From Burkholderiales bacterium (GTDB lineage Bacteria > Pseudomonadota > Gammaproteobacteria > Burkholderiales > SG8-41), in assembly GCA_036262035.1 (NCBI GenBank), contig DATAJS010000013.1, positions 558,001 through 622,000 on the forward strand: DNA of 64,000 bases. Reading direction: 5' to 3'. Both the position numbers and the translations under genes were made by a program. Shown one piece after another: positions 44,501-53,500 of the stretch (position 1 is the first letter of the stretch; every line of letters begins with the position of its first letter). Below the pieces are notes generated by a model that did no database searches, was not told where the DNA came from, and worked only from the letters and a program-made list of their open reading frames with translations.

Positions 44501-47500
44501 GTCGAAAGCGCCCGTCCCGCCGAGCTCGAGATCGACCGCGCCGCTTGCGCCCTGCACGAGATTGCCCGCGATATGCAGCGTGCCGATCGTATTGCCCGCT
44601 GTCGCGCCCGGCCGCAGGTGACCGTTGTTGGTAATCGTGCCGGCATCGACGTCGAAGGTGCCGGTGCCGCCGATCGTGCCGGCGTTCACGAAGGTCGCGT
44701 TCGGACGTAGCGTCGCGCCATCGGCAATATTGATGGTGCCGCCGTTCTCGGCCATCGAGATGCCGACGTTGCCGGCGTTGACGTTCATCGTGCCGGCATT
44801 GGCGGCCGCCACGCCGAAGGTCGTGACCGCCTCGCTGTTGAGATTGAGCGTGCCTTCGTTGTTGAACCTCTTGTTCGCCGTCGTCGTGAGGCTGCTGAAG
44901 GGTACGGCCGCGCTGGTGCTCACGTCGAACACGCCGCCGCTGCGATTGTTGATCACCACCGGCACGCTGCCGTCTCCGCCGAAGGCGAACCGCGACGCGC
45001 CGGTCATCGTAACCGTGCCGAAGTTGTTCCAGGCCGTATTGGTGATCGACGCGATCTCGGCGCCGCTGAGGGTCGTGGTCGAGCCGGCGCCGGTCGTGAG
45101 CACGCCGGGGCCGTTGAACTCGCCGCCGGCCACGTCGAAAACGCCGTTGAGCGTTACGTCCGCCGCAGCGTTCACCGTGCCGCTGTTGAGCTGCACGCGC
45201 GTGCCGGTCGAGAACGCTGCATTGACGTCGAGCCTGCCGGAGATACGCAGCGTGCCGTCGCCGTTCAGCGAGGTGCCTGCGCCGAACACGTAACCGTCCG
45301 CGCCCGCGATCTCGACCGTCCCGCCGACTGCGGGACTGAAAGCTCCGGCCGACATACCGCCGCCCGCCAGCGTCAGCACGCCGCCGTTCTGAACCTGCAC
45401 CTGCCCGGTAGCGGCGTTATCGAACGCGACGCCGCTTTGCACGGTCGTCGTGCCGGCGCCTGATTTGACGTAAGTGCCGTTGTTGATGAACGTCGACGCA
45501 GCTCCGCCAAGGTCATGACTGATCTGACCGGAGACCGACTGGTCCTGCCACGTGCCGTTGTTGACGATGCGCGCTCCGTTGCCGGTACGGATGTTTCCGG
45601 CCGTTCCGCTCGCGCCGCTCCACGTCGCGGTCGCGTTGCTCGTCAGCGTGCGGACGCCGTCGAGGTTCTTGGGGCTGTCGCCGCTGATCGTCAGGTTGCC
45701 GTTCGCGACGGTGTTGCCCGCGCCGGTCATCGTGCCGCCGGTCCACGTCGTCGCGCCCGCGACGTTGATCGTGTCGGTGCCGGCGAGGGTGCCGCTCGAC
45801 AGATCCAGGGCCGAAGCCGGGACCGTTTCGCCGCTGTTGAGGGTGACGGTTCCGCCGTTGACGACGAGCGCGCCGACGCCGTTGACGGTCGCACCCGAGT
45901 TGAACACCGCGCTGCTCGCGACCGCCGCCTCGGTGCGGCCGCTGACGTTATACGTCCCGCCGTTGAAATTCACCGTGCCGCCCGCGGCACGCACCGTGCC
46001 GGCGCCGCTCACCGTTCCGCCGTTGACATCGTAGGCGCCGGACGTGAACTCGAGCGTGCCGGCCACGCCGATCGAGCCCGTGCTCGTGCCCGCGCCGAGC
46101 CTCAGCGTGGCGCTGTCGACCGCCAGGGTGGCGGTGTTGTTGAACGCGATGCCCGACGCGATCGTCGTGCTGGCGCTGCCGCTGCCGGCGCTCGCCCGCG
46201 TATACGTGCCGCTGTTGTTGAACGTTGACGGCGCGCCGGTGTTGGCGATCTGGCCGGCCGAAGTCTGGTCGGTCCAGCTGCCTGAGTTATCGATCGTCGA
46301 TCCGTTCGCCGTGGCGATGTCGCCCCCGGTCCACGTCGCGGCCGCCGTGTTGCTCAGCGTGCGTCCGGCGGTGAGATTCTTTACCGGCGTACCGCCGATC
46401 GTGAGGCCGCCGGCGGCGGTCGTCGTCCCGGGGCCCGTCATCGTGCCGCCGGTCCAGTTCGTCACGCCCGCAACGTTGATCGTGTCGCTGCCCGCGAGCG
46501 TGCCGCTCGACAGAGCGAGCGACGAAGCCGAGACCGTCTCGCCGCTGGAGAGGTTGAGCGTTCCGCCGCTGACCGTGACCGCGCCCACGTTGACGACGTT
46601 CGCGCCCGCGTTGAAGTTCGCCGTGCCGCCGGTGGTGACGGTCGTGCCGCCCGTGACGTCGTAGGTGCCGCCGTTGAAGTTGGCCGTGCCCACGGTCACG
46701 AGCACGCCGCCCGCACCGGTGAAATTACTGCCGGCTTCGAGGTTGTAAACGCCGTCGCCGAACTCGAGCGTCGCGCCCGATGAGACGTTGAACGGGCGCG
46801 AGCTCGTGCCGCCGCCGGTCAGCCTCAGCGATCCGGCCTGCACGCTGGTCGTTCCGCCGCCGCTCACGCTGTACGGGATATCGATCGACATCGACTCGCT
46901 CACCGTCGTACCGGCGCGCAGCGACTTCACGTAGTCGCCGGTGTTGTTGAACGTCGACATCGTGCCGCCGAGATTGTTGGCGATGTGCGCGCCATTGCCG
47001 GTGCGATCGTTCCAGGTGCCCGAATTGTTGATCGACGCGCCGTTGCCGGTGCGTATACGGTCGTTCGAGCCGGCGACGCCGTCCCACGTCGCGGTGCCGG
47101 TGTTGTTCAGCGCGCGGCCGTCGAGATTCTTCTGGGACGCGCTGCCGATGGCGAGGGTGCCGGCGGCGGTCGTGCTGCCCGATCCGGCCATCGTGCCGCC
47201 GAGCCAGGTCATCGCGCCGCTGACGGTGACGTTGTCGGTGCCGGCCAGCGTGCCTCCGGTAAGCGTCAGGGTCGGCGCGGCGATCGCCTCTCCGCTCGAG
47301 AGGTTGAGCGTCCCGCTCTGCACCAGCACCGCGCCGATATTGCTGACGTTGACGCCGGCATTGAAATTGGCGGTGCCGCCGGTTACCTGCGTCGACGCCA
47401 CGTTGTACGTGCCGCCGTCGAGCGCAGTCGTTCCCGCGCTGAACACCACGCTGCCCGAACCGGTGATGTCGGAACCGGCACCGACCGTGTAGCCGCCCGC

Positions 47501-50500
47501 GCCGCTCGCGAAGTCCAGCGTGCCCGTGACGCTGAAAGGCCGGCTGCTCGTACCGCCGCCGGAAAGGCGCAGCGTCCCGCTCTGCACCTCGACCGAGGCA
47601 GCCGGCGTCTCGTTGTCGAACCTGATGCCGACCCTGGAGGCGGAGCCGTCGCCTGCCGCGCGCCGATACAGCCCTTGGTTGAAGAACGTGCCGCCGGTGG
47701 GGCCGCCGAAGATGGTCGCGCCCGCGCTCTGATCCAGCCACTCGCCGAGGTTCGTGATGCGCGAGCCGTCACTGACCACGATGTTGCCGCTGCCGGTCCA
47801 CGTCGCCGTCGTGCTGACCGGGATCGTCACGCGCCGGTCGAGCGCCAGCGCTTTGGTCGCGGGCCCGCTGATCGCGAGGCCGCCGTCGACGGTGGTCGTG
47901 CCGCTGCCGTCCATGCCGCCGCCGCTCCACGTCGTCAGACCGTTGACTCCGACGGGCCCGGTGCCGCCGAGCGTGCCGAACGAAAGGGTGAGCGTGGTGC
48001 CGACAGTGGCGCTCTCGTTGAAGTTCGCTCTGCCGGACGAGATCGCGAGCGTGCTGCCGATGCTCACGGGACGGAAAAAGACCGCGGTGCCGCCGTCGAC
48101 GGTCATCGTCGTCGGCGTGAGCGCGGTGAGCGGTGCGTCCGCATTGAACAGGGCGGTGCCGCCGTTAAACGCCATCGGACCGTTCGTGACGACCGGGCCG
48201 TTCACGGTCAGCGCACCGCCGTTGACCGAGATCGTGCCGCCCGACGCCGAAACGAGCGACGACGCGCCGAGAGTACGGTCGCCGTCGAAAGCGATCGACG
48301 AGGTGCCGGCGAGGCTGATGACGCCGGTGTCGGCGCTCGGACCGCCCGGCCCCAGCGTGAGCGCGCTGCCGTCGGCGATGTTGACGATTCCGGTATTGAC
48401 GAACGGCGCAGTGACGCTGTGCGACGTGGCGCCCGAGTTGGCGAACGTGCCCGCGTTGTCGAAGCGCCCGGCGCCGGAAATCGCGTTGCCCACGCTCGAC
48501 GAGAGGTTCCAGCTCGCGAGGTTGTTGTTGGTGACCACTGCGCCGGCGCCGATCGCAAGCTGCCCGGCGCCGTCCTGTGCCATGACGCCGTTGTGATTCC
48601 ACGTGCCGCCGGCGGCGAGCGCGACGTTGCCCGCAAGATGCGGCGTGCTCTGCGAGTCGGACGACGAGACGGTGGTGAAAGTCTTCACGCCCGCGCCCTG
48701 GATCGATCCGCCGATCCAGTTGAGACCCGGCGCCGAAAAGGCGCCGCTGCCGCCGAGCGTGCCCCGCAGCGCGACGTCTCCGGTGACGCTGGTGGTGCCG
48801 TTGAACGTCGCGAGCCCCGCGACGTCGAGCGGACCGTTGATCGTGACGCCGGTGTTGGCAGTCAGGCTGCCGGCGAATTCCCCGGGCATCGGCCCCGCCC
48901 CCGAAACGGAGACACTGCCGAAGGCCGACGGCGAGGTATCGAACGTGACCGTGCCGTTGATGTCCACCGTCAGCGCGTTGTTCGTCGCGCTCACGCCCCT
49001 GAACGTCGCCTGCGGCGTGGCGCCGTCGACGCCGCGCACGAGCACCGTGCCGGTTCCCGAGATCGCGGTGCCGTCGAAGACCGCGCTGTTCCCCGACGAG
49101 ACGAGCAGCGCGCGTCCGCTCGGGATCGACATGTTGCCGGCGAGCGTACGCGCGTCGGCAAGGTCGAGCGTGCCGTTGGTGATGTTGAGATTCGCCCCCG
49201 GGGCGTTGGTGAACGCGTTCGGAACGATCATCGCGTCCGGCCCGGGCGCCGCGACGTTCATGATGCCCTGATTGCTCACGACGGCTTCGTTCGCCGCGCC
49301 GAAGGGCGCATCGAGGTTGGTGCTGAGGTTGACCGTGCCGCCGGCTGCGTTGGTGAACTGGAAGCCGCCGCCGGGACTCGGGCTCAAGCGTCCGCCCGGT
49401 ACGATGTTGAGCGAGCCGTTGTTGCGCCAGTTGCGCTGCGCGAACACGACGCCGCCGATCGTGGTGCTCGCCTGCGTGACAAGCTCGCCGCCGCCGGCCG
49501 GAATGGCACCGCCGGTAACACTGAAATCGCCGCCGATGCCGAGATCCCCGGCCACCGAGCGCGCGAGCGTGCCTCCCGTCATGACCAGCCCCGGCAACCC
49601 GCTGCCGACTGCGTCGATCTGCCCGCTCCCCGAAAGCAGCAGCGCCGCCGACGGCGCCTTGGAAACGATGCCGGGCAGTGTCAGCGTGCCGCCCTGCACG
49701 TCGAGCGAGCCGGCGCCGAGGTTCATGTCCGCGATCGTGAGCGACGGGCCGTTGAGAATGCGTGCGCCGTTGCCCGGAAGCGCGGCGCTACCGCCGGTCC
49801 CGAATGCCAGCGAGCCCGTTCCCGCGATCGTCCCGTTCGACCACGAGAGCGCGCCGTTGGAGATCGTCGTCGCGCCGTTCACGGTGAGGCCGCCGTTCGA
49901 CAGGGTCACGCCGTTGTTGAGCGATCCGCCGCTGCTGAAGATGGCTGTGCCGCCATCGATGCCGACCGGCTTGTCGCTCGTGACCGTCGCGTTGATCGTG
50001 GTCGTGCCGCTGTCGAAGCGTGCCGCGCCGCCGCCGGAGAGCGTCAGCGTGGACGCATCGACGGTGACGATGCCGAACGTCGTGTCGCTGCTTCCGGTGA
50101 CGAGCGTGACCGGGCGCGTCGCGAAGGGCATCGAGGTATCGACCGCGATCGCGCCGTTGAGGTTGGCGAGCTCGATGGCCTGTCCGGTGGGCGTCGACAG
50201 CGAGTAGTCGCTGACGTTGAGCGTGCCGTTCACCTGCTGGAGAAAGACGCCGCCCGACGTGCTCTCGGCGCTTACGCCGGCGCCGCTCGTCTGCACCTGC
50301 AATCGTCCGCCGCCGGGCGAGCCGATGGTCGCGGCCTTGAGCGTGATCGAGGCCCCCACGCCGACCGCGCAGATCGGGTTGCTCCCCATGTTGCTGCCGG
50401 GGCCGCACATGCTCGACGGCAGAACGACGGGCGAGTGAGTGAGATTGCCCGTGGTCTCGATCGAGATCGGACCGCCCGCACCCGCCTGCACGCCGCGCAC

Positions 50501-53500
50501 GGTGCCCCCGTAGATCGAGAGCGGCACGCCGCCGATGCCGAGATCGCCGGTGCCCGAGATGAAGATGCCGCCGGCCGCAGCGGGCGTCAACGCTTCGAGC
50601 GCCGGTGTGGTCACGCGGATCGGCTCGGCAAGCGTGCCGATACTCCCTGTCGCGCCGGTCGTCCCCATCTGCAGGAACAGCGACGTGGTGCCGGTCAGCA
50701 TCGACGATGCGTCGGCGCGAAGAATTTTTCCGTTCGCGGTCGGGCCGTTGTGCTGCACCGCTACGTTCGCAGCGGTGATGCTGGCGACGGTGATGGCGCC
50801 GCTCGTCGCGGCGTGGCCGAAGCCCGGCGCAATGGTCAGGAAAACGTCGGCGTTGCCCGCGTTGATCGTGGTGCCGGGGGCCATCGTGATGTTGGCGGCG
50901 CCGGGGTCGCGGAAGGCGCCCTGCACGCCGTTGGCGACGGTCTCGTTCGCGACGAGCGTCAGCGTCGCGTTGTCGGTGGTGATGTTCGAATTGAGGGTGA
51001 TGCTGCGGCCCGCGCGCATCGTCAGCGCGCCGCCGTCGCCGGGCGCGGTCGTGACGATGTCCGAGCCGGCCGCGAGCGTGATGTCGTTGTTCGCCTGCAA
51101 CTCGACCGCTGTGCCGGTGTTGGTGATCGACGTGATCGCCGCGGGCCTGATGGTCACGGCGCCCGCCGGGTTGTTCGCGAAAGTGAGCGGGCTGAAGATC
51201 GATTCGCCGCTGCCGTCGAAGATCTGCAGCCGGCCGCTTTCGTCTGCGCCGTTGTCGTATAGCGGGCTGGCGACGAGCACGCGGTTGGCCGAGATGGGCC
51301 TGACGGCCGCAGCCGCGAAATCATTACTGGTGGCACCGACGAGGCTGTTGGACGCCGTCACCGAACCGGTCGTCCCGGTGCTGCCGTTGCCCCACGTCAC
51401 CGCGCCGGCGTTCGCCACGGCGCCGTTGCGCCAGCTGGCGCTCAACACGACGTAGTTGCCGTTCGGCAACGCCGTCACACCACCGTCGCCCACCGAATCC
51501 CCGGCAGCGCTGCCCACCAGGCTGTTCGACGCGCTGATCGCTCCCGTGACGCCGCTCGCACCGTTGCCCCACGTCGACGCGCCGACGTCGGCGTTCCCGC
51601 CGTTGTCCCACGCGGGATTGGTGACCACGTAATTGCCGTTGGTGAGCGCCGTCACCGTCATGCCGAGGCCGTCGGCCGGGGTCGAGCCCACCAGGCTGTT
51701 GGCGGGGCTCACGATGCCCGGATCCGCGGCCGCGCCGTTGCGCAGCGTCGCGGCGCCCATGCCGCTGTTCCAGTTCGGGCTCGTCACGACGTAGTTGCCG
51801 TTGGTGAGCGCGGTCACGCCGCCGAGGCCCACCTCATCGTTCAGCACGTTGCCGGTGAGACTGTTGGCCGCGCTCACCGCGCCGGTGATGCCCGTCGTGC
51901 CGTTACCCCACGTGGCCGCGCCGACGTTCTGCACCGCGGCGTCCCACAACGGGCTGGCCACGACGTAGTTCCCGTTCGACAGCGCGGTCACCCCGCCGGA
52001 GCCGACGCGATCGTTCGCGATCGAACCGACGAGACTGTTGGCCGCGCTCACCGCGCCGGTGATGCCCATCGTGCCGTTGCCCCACGTGACCGCGCCCGCC
52101 TGCGATACCGCGCCGTTGGCCCAGAACGGGCTCACCGCGACGTAATTGCCGTTGGTGAGCGCGAATACGGTGCCGGCGCCGACCATGTCATCGGCAGTGG
52201 TGCCGACCAGACTGTTCGCGGCGCTCACCGCACCGGTGACGCCGGTGGTGCCGTCACCCCACGTGACATGGCCGGCGTTCGCTACCGCACCGTTGGTCCA
52301 CGTGGCGCTGTGGACCGTGTAGTTGCCGTTGGTGAGGGCCGTGCCGCCGGAACCGACCTTGTCCTCGGCGGTCGTGCCGACCAGGCTGTTCGCAGCCGTC
52401 ACCGCGCCGACGACGCCGGTCGTGCCGTTACCCCAGGTTGCCGCGCCGGCCCTCAGCGCCCCGCCGTTACGCCAGGAGGCGCTCAGCACCACATAGTTTC
52501 CGTTGGTGAGCACGACGACCTGGTTGAAGCCCACCGCGTCAAACGGGCTGGTGCCGACCAGGCTGTTCGCAGCCGTCACCGCACCGACGATGCCCGTCGT
52601 GCCGTCGCCCCAGGTTGCCGCGCCGGCCCCCAACGTGGCGCCGTTGTTCCAGAGCGGGCTCATCACGACGTAATTGCCGTTGGTCAGCGCCGTGGCCCCG
52701 TGATATCCAACGCCGTCGTTGGCCTGTGTGCCGGCCAGGCTGTTGAGCGCGGTGACGGCGCCGGTGACACCCGTGGTGCCGTTGCCCCACGTCGCCGCGC
52801 CGGCGTCGGATATCCCGGCGTTATCCCACGAAGGACTCGAGACCACGTAGTTGCCGTTGGTGAGCGCCCTGACCCCTGCGAAGCCCACTGTAGCGGCTGA
52901 GACCAGATCGTTCGGGCTGGATCCCACGAGGCTGTTCGCGGCACTGACGACACCGGCCACGCCGCTCGTAGCGCTGCCCCACGTCGCCGCACCGGCGGCG
53001 TTGTTCCAGTTGGGGCTGCTCACGACGAAATTGCCGTTGACGGGCAGTGCGGTCACGCCGCCGCTGCCGACGCGGTCGGACGCCGCAGAACCGGTGAGCG
53101 TCGAGATCAGCGCACCGGTGCCGCCGTTGAACAGATAGACCGCGCCCGCGTCGGCTGCGACGAAGTCGTCGGTCGGCACGGGCGCGACGATGTTGCCGTT
53201 GGCCAGGACCACCGCGCCTGCACCGAAATTGTTGTCCGGGTTGAGATTCGGATCGACGAGGTCCCTCGCGGCAGGACCGCTGCCCGCGGCATCGATGACG
53301 ATGTTCTTCGGATCGAGCAGCAGCACGCCCGGTTTGCCGTTCGGCGCGCCCGCATCGGCCATGCCGCCGAACACGAGATTTTCCTTGCCCGAAACTTCGA
53401 TGCGCCCGCCGTCGCCGCCTTGCGCGCCGCCGCGGGCGCTGATCGCGCCGAAGAACTGCGTGTCGCGATCGGACCACACGACCACCTTGCCGCCGTCGCC

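Noticed and set aside
46985-51262. A 1,425-codon open stretch on the plus strand opposite the giant exoprotein gene
   Set aside because: It has arginine/alanine/glycine-rich, low-complexity sequence with no recognisable domain. It is the antisense of a repeat-rich, GC-rich gene whose frame and motifs are clear.
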